In this document: positions 25,050 to 32,635 of the stretch, piece after piece | Numbering within the stretch: position 1 is the stretch's first letter | How the letters are laid out: the number at the start of each line of letters is the position of its first letter | Assembly (NCBI RefSeq): GCF_036555685.1 | Contig: NZ_DATBKY010000229.1 | Location: forward strand, 17,072 to 81,071 | From: Actinophytocola sp036555685 | GTDB lineage: Bacteria; Actinomycetota; Actinomycetes; Mycobacteriales; Pseudonocardiaceae | Length of the DNA stretch: 64,000 nt | Reading direction: 5' to 3' | Translations under genes and position numbers: made by a program | Notes under the pieces: model-generated | What the model was told of the DNA's origin: nothing | The model's input: the letters and a program-made list of their open reading frames with translations, nothing else | The model's database searches: none

Positions 25050-26000
25050 TCAGGTGTAGCGCGCCCATCTGGCCGAGTCGTCCCCGCGGCGCACGTCGGT
25101 GAGCCTGCGGAAGAACTCCGGGCGTACCTCGGGCCGGCTGGACAGGATCGGCAGCACGCTGGTGATCAGCTTGAGCTCGCGCACCGCGCGGAGGACCGGG
25201 AAGCCCTTCCAGCGGGTGACATCGAACCCGTACGACCGGGCCAGCTCGCGGTAGCGCCCGGCCGGCTCGCCGAACCGGACCACGCCGACCGCGAGCGGCG
25301 TCAGGTCCCACTCGGGCGGGCCCAGGCTGGCCGAGTCGAAGTCGCAGAGTACCGGGCCGGCCGGGCTCGGGATCAGGTTGCCCAGGTGCGCGTCGCCGTG
25401 CAGCAGCGACGCGGGCAGCGCGAACTCCAGCGCGTCCAGCCGGTCGCTGACCTCGTCGAGCCGGTCGCGCAGGAAGTCCAGGTCGGCCGCGTCGAGACCC
25501 TCCGCCTCGCCGATGCGGCGGCGCACGTCGTCCAGTGGTTCCCAGGCCGGCAGCGGGAACGACGGCTCCGGCAGCTCGTGCATGCGGAGCAGGAGTTTCG
25601 CGAGGTCACGGCCGCGGGGCCGGTGGCCGCCGTGGGGCACGCTCTCCCAGACCGTCGCCATGTACGGGCCGGCCGACACGGGCTGGTCGATGCCCGGGAC
25701 GAGCCGCACGGCCGGCACGTCGTACTCGGCCAGCCAGGTGGCCACCCGGACCACCTTGTCGACCCGGTGGCGCAAGGCGTTCGACGCCACGATCCGCACC
25801 ACCACGGGTGCCGTGGCCAGCTCGAACACCGCGTTGTTGGTGCACCGCAGCAGCTCGGCGCCGGCCGGATCGAGCCCCGCCGCGGCACATACCGCCGAGA
25901 GCGCCTCGGCGAGGTTCGCCGGCGCGAACTGACCGGTGGCTTCGGCCCCGCCTTCCGCGCGCGTCTCCGGAGCCATGTCGGAGGTGGGCGTCGCGGTCAT
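25050..26000 (-). CDS. Aminoglycoside-phosphotransferase-fold kinase (APH family)
   Basis: A 316-residue small-molecule kinase of the APH/choline-kinase superfamily. Nucleotide-binding strand with Arg/Lys-like residues in ELATAPVVVRIVASNALRHR. Brenner motif LLHGDAHLGNLI near residue 205 with catalytic Asp and Asn, then metal-binding Asp in VLCDFDSASLGPPEWDL. Length is normal for the family. The substrate may be an amino-alcohol, sugar or aminoglycoside. It begins 18 bases after the stop of the XRE-TPR regulator in the same direction, so the two are probably co-transcribed; this suggests a regulatory or metabolic rather than a dedicated resistance role. Confidence 0.88.
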   Translation of the reverse strand: MTATPTSDMAPETRAEGGAEATGQFAPANLAEALSAVCAAAGLDPAGAELLRCTNNAVFELATAPVVVRIVASNALRHRVDKVVRVATWLAEYDVPAVRLVPGIDQPVSAGPYMATVWESVPHGGHRPRGRDLAKLLLRMHELPEPSFPLPAWEPLDDVRRRIGEAEGLDAADLDFLRDRLDEVSDRLDALEFALPASLLHGDAHLGNLIPSPAGPVLCDFDSASLGPPEWDLTPLAVGVVRFGEPAGRYRELARSYGFDVTRWKGFPVLRAVRELKLITSVLPILSSRPEVRPEFFRRLTDVRRGDDSARWARYT

Positions 26001-26018
26001 CGGGCTGCCTTTGTCGAC

Positions 26019-27398
26019 TCAGGACACGTCGGCGTCGTAGAACCTGGCGATGGTCTCGGACAGCTCCCGCGCGTCGCTGTAGTTGCGGCGCTTGTCCGCC
26101 TCCTCCTTGAGCGGCATCAGGCGGTCCCGGACCCGGCGCGACTTGAGGTGTTGTGCCAGGTCGACGGCCTGGTGGCCGATCTTGGCGCCGTGGTCGATGT
26201 CCCCGTCGAGCAGGTGGTTGGTGGCGAGGAAGCTCAGGTTGAACGCCTTGCTCCGCGCCATGTCGTCGCCGTACGAGCCGATCGCCCGCTGCAGGGCGGG
26301 GATCGCGTACTTGGTGTGCTTGGTGTCGACCTGCTGGGCCAGCACGGTGTGGACGGTGCCGATCATGGCGTAGACGTCGTCCTCGTTGAAGAACTTGACC
26401 CAGTCCTCGGCCTCGCCGCCACCCGCTCGCGCGAACTCGTCACGGGTGCGGCCGATGAGCTTCATGGTCTGGTCCTCGTGGCCCATCATCGCGTAGGCCC
26501 AGGCCTGGTTCGCGCAGATGACCGCGACGGCGAGCTCGGAGCCCGACTCCTGGGCGGCGATCTGGCCCAGCTGGAACATCTTCAGGGCGTCGTCCGGGGA
26601 CTCCTTGTGCAGGTAGACCCGGCCCATGCGGTACAGGATGTTCGCGACGAGCTGGTTGGAGTTGCCCGCCTTGGCGAGCTCGAGTGCCCGGCCGAAGTGG
26701 TTGCGCGCGGAGTCGATCAGGCCGATGTCGAACGAGGTCCAGCCGGCCAGGTTGTGCAGGTCCGCGAGCGCCACGTGCAATCGTTGCTTGACGACATCCG
26801 TGCCAGACGCGGACAGCATCTGCTGCCCCCACGAGAGCTGCGCGACGACGGCGTCCCGGCAGAAACCCCCGCCGTACTGGTAGTCCAGCGAGCGGAGTGC
26901 CCGGGTCGCCGCCTCGACCTGGCGGACATCGGTCATCCCGATCCGACCAGGAGCGGGGGTCAACACGGGGTTGGACACCCACGATCCTGAGTCCGCGCCG
27001 AGTACATGCGCACCGACCGCGACCGCGGCCGCATGCGCAAGGAACTTGCGACGCTTCACGTTCTCCGGCTCCTCAGCCTCCGGGGCTTCGCGCGTCTCGG
27101 CTACTCGTGCCGCCGTGACTTCGTCGTACGCGAGGCCCATGTATCCCCTCGGGACACCCAGGCCATCGGCGATACGTACAAGGACGTCGTAGGCCATGAC
27201 CTGCCGACCCTTGAGGATCTCCGACACCTCGGACTGTGACTGACCGGTGTAGGCCGCGATCTGGCGTTGTGACACGCCTTTGCGTCGCAGCAGCTTGTAG
27301 ATCGTGCTGACCTCCCGCGCCGCGAGCGCGTTTCGCATCTCGGGGTCTTCCCACACCTCTGGCGTTACGGAAGAGCTCTGAGATCCGATGGAGTTCAT
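26019..27398 (-). CDS. XRE-type HTH regulator with TPR domain and embedded Tat-like segment
   Basis: A 459-residue regulator. HTH of the XRE family at about residues 30-90 (GVSQRQIAAYTGQSQSEVSE, then ILKGR). Residues 115-134 read KRRKFLAHAAAVAVGAHVLG: a twin-Arg RRxFL followed by a hydrophobic stretch, as in Tat signals, but in mid-protein. Residues about 150-450 are TPR-like helical repeats (ARNHFGRALELAKAG, RMGRVYLHKESPDDALKMFQ, AWAYAMMGHEDQTMKLI). The design is widespread in Streptomyces and relatives; such proteins are thought to influence development or antibiotic production. It is divergent from two small genes across about 215 bases and followed by the APH-like kinase. Confidence 0.9.
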   Translation of the reverse strand: MNSIGSQSSSVTPEVWEDPEMRNALAAREVSTIYKLLRRKGVSQRQIAAYTGQSQSEVSEILKGRQVMAYDVLVRIADGLGVPRGYMGLAYDEVTAARVAETREAPEAEEPENVKRRKFLAHAAAVAVGAHVLGADSGSWVSNPVLTPAPGRIGMTDVRQVEAATRALRSLDYQYGGGFCRDAVVAQLSWGQQMLSASGTDVVKQRLHVALADLHNLAGWTSFDIGLIDSARNHFGRALELAKAGNSNQLVANILYRMGRVYLHKESPDDALKMFQLGQIAAQESGSELAVAVICANQAWAYAMMGHEDQTMKLIGRTRDEFARAGGGEAEDWVKFFNEDDVYAMIGTVHTVLAQQVDTKHTKYAIPALQRAIGSYGDDMARSKAFNLSFLATNHLLDGDIDHGAKIGHQAVDLAQHLKSRRVRDRLMPLKEEADKRRNYSDARELSETIARFYDADVS

Positions 27399-27614
27399 TC
27401 CGCCCCCTCACAGTCCGCTGGGCGTCAGCAGCAATGTATGCGCACTTCACAAGCCACGAGAAGTCCGGATCGGTGAACCTGATCGGTCCTACCGAAGTTC
27501 AGCGACCGCTCACCGTGAAACGACCGCCGATCGGCGCTCTTACGCACCAATCTCTGCTCTCAGGCACCAATGTAGTTGGTTGTAAGCATACGAGCACGGA
27601 GGGAAGCCGCGACT
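27399..27614. promoter_or_regulatory. Divergent control region between XRE-TPR regulator and small-gene pair
   Basis: 216 non-coding bases with lower GC than the flanks. They contain direct repeats of GCACCAAT (around 27544 and 27564) and two copies of GATCGGT (around 27470 and 27481). These could be operator sites for the XRE regulator; no promoter hexamers are certain. Confidence 0.4.
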
Positions 27615-27914
27615 GTGGAACTGGTGAGGACCACTCCGGCCGCAGCTCCGGCGGCCCCGCGAAAGCTTTCGGGGATCGTCGGTGACGGCTCGGTGGAACC
27701 TCGCGGTGACCTGCACGGGTCCGCACTCGGTCGCAAGGTCTGGCGGATCAACTGCGGTGACGTGGTGAACCGCGAGCGGTGCCTGACGGTGCTCGTCGAA
27801 CGCAATCGGGTGGTCCTGGTGGGACCACCGGGCGAGACAGCGGTGCTGACGGCCGGCCAGCTCGGCCAGCTGCGTATCGCGCTTCGCGAAGCCGCCGAGC
27901 AGGCGGAAAGGTGA
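27615..27914 (+). CDS. Small conserved-looking hypothetical protein, divergent from XRE-TPR
   Basis: GTG 27615 is chosen because GGAGGG lies upstream; a TTG at 27576 would add 13 residues. The 99-residue product has a Pro/Ala-rich start, then a compact region (KVWRINCGDVVNRERCLTVLVERNRV, two Cys) and a helical end (TAGQLGQLRIALREAAEQ). The composition is reminiscent of DUF397-type small partners of XRE regulators, but it is not that family as far as I can tell. It precedes the next gene by 13 bases. Confidence 0.6.
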   Translation: MELVRTTPAAAPAAPRKLSGIVGDGSVEPRGDLHGSALGRKVWRINCGDVVNRERCLTVLVERNRVVLVGPPGETAVLTAGQLGQLRIALREAAEQAER

Positions 27915-27927
27915 CGGTGACGTTTCG

Positions 27928-28287
27928 GTGGACGAGATACTCGGGCAGGTGCTGCGCAACGCGGTGTGGGAGCGGCTCGACATGCTCTCCGAGCTGGCCA
28001 ACCGCGCAGACGCGCCGTCCCTGCTGTCCGTGGCCCGTTCCGAACTTCCCAAGCTGACCGAAGGCTGGCGCGCGATGCTCGCCGCCCACGAGCCGGACGA
28101 GAAGGGCAACTGCCCCGCGTGCTCGTCCCGCTGGCGTCAGCAGAAGGCGCCCTGCTCCGTGTGGCAGGCCGCCTACGAACACCTGGTGGCAGGTGGTCTC
28201 GCGCCGGATCAGAACCAGGCGAGGCACGCGGTTGCCGAATCTCGGCCGCAGCCGGCGACGCCTGGACGGCTGGCGAGCGCCAGGTGA
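27928..28287 (+). CDS. Small hypothetical protein with zinc-ribbon-like Cys motif
   Basis: A 119-residue protein from GTG 27928. The first 65 residues are helical (EILGQVLRNAVWERLDMLSE). Then GNCPACSSRWRQQKAPCSVW holds three Cys, possibly a metal site or disulphide. The tail is Pro/Ala-rich. It is 13 bases after the previous small gene, so they form a pair divergent from the XRE-TPR regulator. Function is unknown; the pairing suggests regulation by that protein. Confidence 0.6.
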   Translation: MDEILGQVLRNAVWERLDMLSELANRADAPSLLSVARSELPKLTEGWRAMLAAHEPDEKGNCPACSSRWRQQKAPCSVWQAAYEHLVAGGLAPDQNQARHAVAESRPQPATPGRLASAR

Positions 28288-28420
28288 AGCCGGCGACCTC
28301 GGCCCCCGTGACCCCGCACGCTGTGCGGCCTGAGGTCGTCTGATGGACCGGCGGTTCGACTCGTCGTCAGCACCCCCGAGCTAGACGAACGCGGGCCGCC
28401 GGTTCCTATAACTCCAGACT

Positions 28421-28473
28421 CCACGGACCGGTGCTGCTGTACTCCCCCTCCCCCGACCAGCATCGGTCCGTGG
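28421..28473 (+). repeat. Long inverted repeat (16-base stem, 21-base loop)
   Basis: CCACGGACCGGTGCTG (28421-28436) and CAGCATCGGTCCGTGG (28458-28473) are complementary at 15 of 16 positions; the sixteenth is a G-T wobble in RNA. The loop is C/T-rich. It could be a terminator for the small-gene pair or the core of a structured RNA. Confidence 0.6.
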
Positions 28474-28490
28474 CTCCACTCCGGACGACC

Positions 28491-28575
28491 CTGCTCAGCG
28501 CTTTGCGCTTTCGCCGGGTCGTTTCGCGTCATTCTGGGGGGCCGAGCCCCCCATGCCCCCACGGTGCGTGCTTCC
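28491..28575 (+). repeat. Copy of the tRNA-Leu 3'-flank element
   Basis: Reads in the + direction like the 3' flank of tRNA-Leu at 34210-34292 read in the - direction. Shared parts are TGCTCAGCGCTTTGCGC versus TGTTCGGTGCTTTGGGC, TTCTGGGGGGC followed by CCCCC, then CCCCCACGGTGC and GCTTC. It includes the hairpin GGGGGGC-CGA-GCCCCCC. No tRNA precedes this copy. Confidence 0.55.
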
Positions 28576-28601
28576 TTCGACCCGGCTCGGTCCTGGGAGT
28601 G

Positions 28602-28659
28602 GATCACCAGCACGGCACGTCCCGGAGCCGATCACCAGCACGTTCCGTCCTGCGGGGCC
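28602..28659 (+). repeat. Two direct repeats, period 28
   Basis: GATCACCAGCACG occurs at 28602 and at 28630, with similar following bases (GCACGTCCCGGAGCC and TTCCGTCCTGCGGGGCC). A weaker third copy (AGTCATCGGCATG) follows. They lie upstream of the TetR gene and could be binding sites. Confidence 0.5.
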
Positions 28660-28798
28660 AGTCATCGGCATGGGTGCCGGCGCTGATTTTTTCGTTTTCG
28701 CGTGATCTCTGACCACTTTGGGGTTTCGTATACATCGTTCTGTGGTGGAGCCTGCTTCGCGCGGGCAGGATGGGTGTAGGCCCCAGCTAGGAGTACAT

Positions 28799-29407
28799 GT
28801 GGCGACCTCTGTGCCGTTGCGAAAGCAACCCGTTCAGCAGCGGAGCGCGAAGCGCGTCGAGAAGATGCTCAAGGCGTGCGCGTCGCTGATCGACGAGCTC
28901 GGCTACGACGGTGTGACCACCACGCTGATCGCCGAGCGCGCCGGGGTCGCCGTCGGGTCGCTGTACCAGTTCTTCCCCGACAAGCGCGCGGTCGTCCAGG
29001 AGCTGACCAAGCGCAACCTCGACTACTTCACCGCGGAGATCGACCGCCGGCTCGACTGGGACAACCTCGAACACTGGTGGCACGGCGTCGACGAGATCAT
29101 CGACATCTATGTCGAGATGTACCGCAGCACACCGGGGTTCGCGCACGTGCGCTTCGGTGACGTCATCGATCTGCGGTTCATCGACGAGAAGCGCGACAAC
29201 AATACGGTCATCGCCGACAAGATCGCCGGGCTGATCGCACGCAAGGTCAACGTGCCCGTGACGAGCATCTACATGCAGATCACGATCGCGAGCGACATCG
29301 GCGACGCGATCCTCGCGCTCGCGTTCCGGCGCAAACTGTTCGGCGAGCAGGAGATGATCGACGAGGCCAAGCGGGTCGTGCGCAACTACCTCGCCGGCTC
29401 GCTGTAG
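28799..29407 (+). CDS. TetR/AcrR-family transcriptional regulator
   Basis: GTG 28799 is chosen because TAGGAG sits five bases upstream; the frame is open 27 codons further. The 202-residue product has an N-terminal TetR HTH (LIDELGYDGVTTTLIAERAGVAVG then SLYQFFPDK, about 25-65) and a C-terminal ligand domain with no recognised effector. It is followed by a convergent PLP enzyme gene, and no obviously regulated neighbour faces it, so the target is open. The repeats at 28602-28659 are possible operators. Confidence 0.9.
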   Translation: MATSVPLRKQPVQQRSAKRVEKMLKACASLIDELGYDGVTTTLIAERAGVAVGSLYQFFPDKRAVVQELTKRNLDYFTAEIDRRLDWDNLEHWWHGVDEIIDIYVEMYRSTPGFAHVRFGDVIDLRFIDEKRDNNTVIADKIAGLIARKVNVPVTSIYMQITIASDIGDAILALAFRRKLFGEQEMIDEAKRVVRNYLAGSL

Positions 29408-29420
29408 ACCCGCGGGGCCA

Positions 29421-30653
29421 TCAGCCGAAGCACTGCCCTTCGCCGCGGTAGGTGGGCACGGTCTCGGTCACCTCGTCGCCGGAAAGCACGTGGTACTCGG
29501 TGAACCGCTCGGCGAGCTCGCCCGCCTTCGTGTGCCGCAACCACACCCGGTCGCCCACCCCCAGGTCGCGCGCGGCCTTCCCGGTCACCGGCGTCTGCAC
29601 TTCGCCGGCGCCCTCCACGCCGAGCAGCTTCAGCCCGCCCGGCAGGTACGGCGACGGCAACCGGTCCTTGCCGGCCGCACCCGAGGCGATGTAGCCGCCG
29701 CCGAACAACGTCGCGATGTTGCGCCGCGGCTTGCGCACGACCGGCAGCGCGAACAGCACGGCGGGCGAAGGGGAGAACCGCCGGTAGTTGTCGAACAGCG
29801 TGGGCCCGATCAGTCCGGAGCCGGCCGCGACCTCGGAGACCGACTCGTCGGACCCGGTCGTCTCGATGCTGCCCGTCCCACCGCCGTTGACGAACTCCAG
29901 CGAGCCGACGGATTTCACCGCCGCCACGACCTCGCTGCGTCGGGCGGCGAGCTCCTGCGCCGAACGGGCTTGCATCCACCGCACCACCGCACCCGCGACC
30001 GGCTTGCCGGCCGGCTGGTCCCCGAGGCCCGCGATCTGGCCCTCATAGCCCATCAGACCGACGAGACGAAAGCCCGGCCTGCCGACCACCGCCCTCGCCA
30101 GGGAGGCCGCCTGCGCCGCCGTGAACACCGGGGAACGGCGCGTTCCCACGTGCGCCACATCGAGTCCCCACAGCGGTCGCCAGGACACGTCCAGCTCGAG
30201 GCAGACCCGGATGTCGGCGTGCCCGATGCCGAGCGCCGCGTCGACCAGGTCCAGATGGGCGGTCGAGTCGACCATGATCGAGATGTGCTCGCGGGCGTGC
30301 GGGTCGTCGGCGAGCATGCGCAGCGCGGCGTGGTCGGTGGTCGGGTAGGCGACGAGGATGTCGACGTCGGCGAGATCCGTGTCGCGCCACTGGCGGGCGA
30401 GCCAGCGGGCCTCGGGCAGCGAGTAGGACATCACGCCGGTGAAGCCGTCCAGCCGCAGCACGCGCTCGAGCAGGAACCGGCAACGGACCGACTTGCTCGC
30501 CACCCGGATGGGCCGGCCGGCGGCACGGTGCACCAGGTCCGCGGCGTTGTGGTCGAATGCCTCCAGATCGACGACGGCGAGCGGCGGGTCCAGGTGCTTG
30601 GTCGCCGCGTCCAGCCTCATCCGGTGCGTCTCCGGGCGCAGTTGAGAGGGCAC
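29421..30653 (-). CDS. PLP-dependent amino acid deaminase/aldolase (alanine racemase-fold)
   Basis: A 410-residue fold-type III PLP enzyme. PLDP-like opening HLDPPLAVVDLEAFDHNAADL, and the PLP Lys in RPIRVASKSVRC (about residue 50), belong to the alanine racemase N-terminal family, D-threonine aldolase/D-serine dehydratase branch. The C-terminal half (VGDRVWLRHTKAGELAERF) matches the metal-binding domain of that branch. GTG 30653 is taken as start; ATG 30620 (RLDAATKHLDPP) is equally possible. It is separated by about 30 bases from the divergent lactone oxidase gene. Likely substrate: a D-amino acid or D-3-hydroxyaspartate-like compound. Confidence 0.83.
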   Translation of the reverse strand: MPSQLRPETHRMRLDAATKHLDPPLAVVDLEAFDHNAADLVHRAAGRPIRVASKSVRCRFLLERVLRLDGFTGVMSYSLPEARWLARQWRDTDLADVDILVAYPTTDHAALRMLADDPHAREHISIMVDSTAHLDLVDAALGIGHADIRVCLELDVSWRPLWGLDVAHVGTRRSPVFTAAQAASLARAVVGRPGFRLVGLMGYEGQIAGLGDQPAGKPVAGAVVRWMQARSAQELAARRSEVVAAVKSVGSLEFVNGGGTGSIETTGSDESVSEVAAGSGLIGPTLFDNYRRFSPSPAVLFALPVVRKPRRNIATLFGGGYIASGAAGKDRLPSPYLPGGLKLLGVEGAGEVQTPVTGKAARDLGVGDRVWLRHTKAGELAERFTEYHVLSGDEVTETVPTYRGEGQCFG

Positions 30654-30682
30654 GGACTCACCGTACGACCTGGGAGGACCGC

Positions 30683-31999
30683 GTGGCAGCAACGACAGCC
30701 TGGCGTAACTGGGCCGGCACCGAATCGGCCGTGGCGACCGACGTGGTCCGCCCGCGCGATCTCGAGGAGCTCGCCGGGGCGGTGACGAAGGCCGCCCGCG
30801 ACGGCAAGACCGTGCGCGCGCGGGGCAGCGGCCACTCGTTCACCGCGGTCGGCGCCGCGCACGACGTCGCGCTCGATCTGGGCGACTGGACCGGGATCAC
30901 GTCGGCGGACATCGACACCGGCCTCGTCTCCGTGCGGGCCGGCACCACGCTGCGCGCGCTCAACGCGGAGCTCGACCGGCTCGGGCTCGCGATGACTAAC
31001 CTCGGCGACATCGACGCGCAGACGATCTCGGGTGCGATCTCCACGGGCACGCACGGCACGGGCGCGCGGTTCGGCGGCATCTCGACCCAGGTCGCCGGGC
31101 TCGAGCTCGTGCTGGCCGACGGATCGGTGGTCGGCTGCTCCGCGAGCGAGCTGCCGGAGCTGTTCGCGGCGGGTCGGGTCGGGCTCGGCGCGTTCGGCGT
31201 GATCGCGTCGGTGACGCTGCAGACCGAGCCGTCGTTCGTGCTCGCCGCCGAGGAACGGCCGGAGCCGCTCGACGAGGTGCTCGAGGCGCTGGACGAGAAC
31301 TGCGCGCACAACGACCACTTCGAGTTCTACTGGTTCCCCTACGGCCCCAAGGCGTTGACCAAGCGCAACAACCGCCTGCCGGCCGGCACCAAACCGGAGC
31401 CGCTGTCGAGGGCGCGCCAGTTCGTCGAGTACGAGCTGATGGAGAACCGGGCGTTCGGCACGCTGTGCCGGATCGGCCGCCGGGTGCCGAAGTTGGTACG
31501 GCCACTGAACAAGCTGTCGTCCAACGTCCTCTCCGCACGGTCCTATCGGGACGTGTCGCACCGCGTCTTCGTGACCAACCGGAGCGTGCGGTTCGTGGAG
31601 TCCGAGTACGCGGTGCCGCGAGAGGCGCTCGGCGACGTGCTGGCCGAGCTGCGCAGGCGGGTGCCGAAGCTCGCGGACCCGGTGATGTTCCCGGTGGAGA
31701 TCCGCGTTGCGGCGGCCGACGACATCTGGCTTTCCACTGCGTACCAACGGGATTCGGCGTACGTCGCGATCCACCAGTTCGTCGGCATGCCGTACCGGGC
31801 GTACTTCGACCTGTTCGAGTCGATCGTCGGCGACGTCGGCGGCCGGCCGCACTGGGGGAAGATGCACACGCTGGACGCGGCCGCGCTGCGCGAGCGGTAC
31901 CCGCGCTTCGACGACTTCGTCGACCTGCGGACCAAACTGGACCCGGGCGGGCTGTTCGCGAACCCCTACCTCGACCGCGTACTAGGCAAGACGGTCTAG
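30683..31999 (+). CDS. FAD-linked sugar-lactone oxidase (D-arabinono-1,4-lactone oxidase family)
   Basis: A 438-residue VAO/PCMH-family flavoprotein that should oxidise an aldonolactone or sugar alcohol. FAD-binding segment: VRARGSGHSFTAVGAAHDVALDL, with His-type flavin attachment sequence GSGHS, and TISGAISTGTHGTGARFGG. The C-terminal ALO domain ends with HWGKMHTLD. GTG 30683 has GGGAGG just upstream. The gene is divergent from the PLP enzyme and its end overlaps the convergent NAD(P)-binding gene by 18 bases. The substrate (arabinono-lactone, gulono-lactone, xylitol) is not decided by sequence. Confidence 0.88.
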   Translation: MAATTAWRNWAGTESAVATDVVRPRDLEELAGAVTKAARDGKTVRARGSGHSFTAVGAAHDVALDLGDWTGITSADIDTGLVSVRAGTTLRALNAELDRLGLAMTNLGDIDAQTISGAISTGTHGTGARFGGISTQVAGLELVLADGSVVGCSASELPELFAAGRVGLGAFGVIASVTLQTEPSFVLAAEERPEPLDEVLEALDENCAHNDHFEFYWFPYGPKALTKRNNRLPAGTKPEPLSRARQFVEYELMENRAFGTLCRIGRRVPKLVRPLNKLSSNVLSARSYRDVSHRVFVTNRSVRFVESEYAVPREALGDVLAELRRRVPKLADPVMFPVEIRVAAADDIWLSTAYQRDSAYVAIHQFVGMPYRAYFDLFESIVGDVGGRPHWGKMHTLDAAALRERYPRFDDFVDLRTKLDPGGLFANPYLDRVLGKTV

Positions 32000-32635
32000 C
32001 GCCCGGTCGATCGCCTCGTCGCCGCCGACGAGCTCGAGCACCTTGCCGGCGGTCGCCGGCCGGTCGAGGAGGCCGACGAGCACGGTCGCGACGTCGTCGC
32101 GGGTGACCGAGCCGCGCCGGACGTGCTCGTCGAGGGTGACCGTGCCCACACCGGGATCGTCGGTGAGGCCGCCCGGACGCAGGACCGTCCACTCCAGATC
32201 GCGGGCCATCAGGTCCTCGTCCGCGGCGGCCTTGGCGCGCAGGTACCCGCGGAAGACCTCGTCCAGGTCCGGGTCGTCGGCGCGGTCCAGACCGATCGAG
32301 CTGACCTGGACGTAGCGCCGCACGCCCGCGGACTCGGCGGCGTCGGCGAGAAGTACCGCGGCCGCGCGGTCGACGGTCTCCTTGCGTGCGGCGCCGCTGC
32401 CCGGCCCGGCACCGGCGGCGAACACGACCGCGTCGGCGCCGCTGACGACGCCGGCCACGTCCGCGGTCGTCGCGGCCTCGAGATCGACGACCGCCGCCTG
32501 GCCGCCGGCCGCCTGCACATCCGCTACGTGGTCGGGGTTGCGCACGATGCCGATCACCTCGTCGCCGCGGTCCGCGAGCAGCCGGGTCAGCCGCAGCGCG
32601 ATCTTGCCGTGCCCGCCGGCGATCGCAACTCGCAT
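31982..32635 (-). CDS. NAD(P)-binding protein, atypical SDR (YwnB-like)
   Basis: A 217-residue atypical short-chain dehydrogenase. The nucleotide loop is VAIAGGHGKIALRLTRLLA (GGxGxIG-like, with GGHGKI), then VVFAAGAGPGSG and the active-site-like RRYVQVSSIG. It lacks the classical YxxxK and resembles NmrA/YwnB-type or RNA-polymerase-associated NAD(P)-binding proteins, whose activities are poorly known. Its ATG overlaps the stop of the upstream hypothetical gene by one base, so the two form an operon; its 3' end overlaps the convergent lactone oxidase gene. Confidence 0.85.
   Translation of the reverse strand: MRVAIAGGHGKIALRLTRLLADRGDEVIGIVRNPDHVADVQAAGGQAAVVDLEAATTADVAGVVSGADAVVFAAGAGPGSGAARKETVDRAAAVLLADAAESAGVRRYVQVSSIGLDRADDPDLDEVFRGYLRAKAAADEDLMARDLEWTVLRPGGLTDDPGVGTVTLDEHVRRGSVTRDDVATVLVGLLDRPATAGKVLELVGGDEAIDRALDRLA

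Larger units (their letters stand above)
28288..28798. other. Non-coding structured interval
   Basis: 511 bases without a convincing gene. The first part has hairpins: ACCGGCGG/CCGCCGGT with GTTCG/CGAAC inside (about 28346-28403), a 16-base stem at 28421-28473, and GGGGGGC-CGA-GCCCCCC at 28536-28552. Then come two 13-base direct repeats at 28602 and 28630. The stretch 28684-28740 is T-rich and may contain the promoter of the TetR gene. Confidence 0.5.

Noticed and set aside
25050..26000. Aminoglycoside resistance gene
   Set aside because: The APH fold is clear but shared by many housekeeping kinases; there is no specific resistance signature or mobile context.
28340..28490. Possible tRNA before the orphan 3'-flank element
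   Set aside because: No acceptor stem, T-loop or anticodon arm could be assembled; GGTTCGACTC lacks a pairing T-stem.
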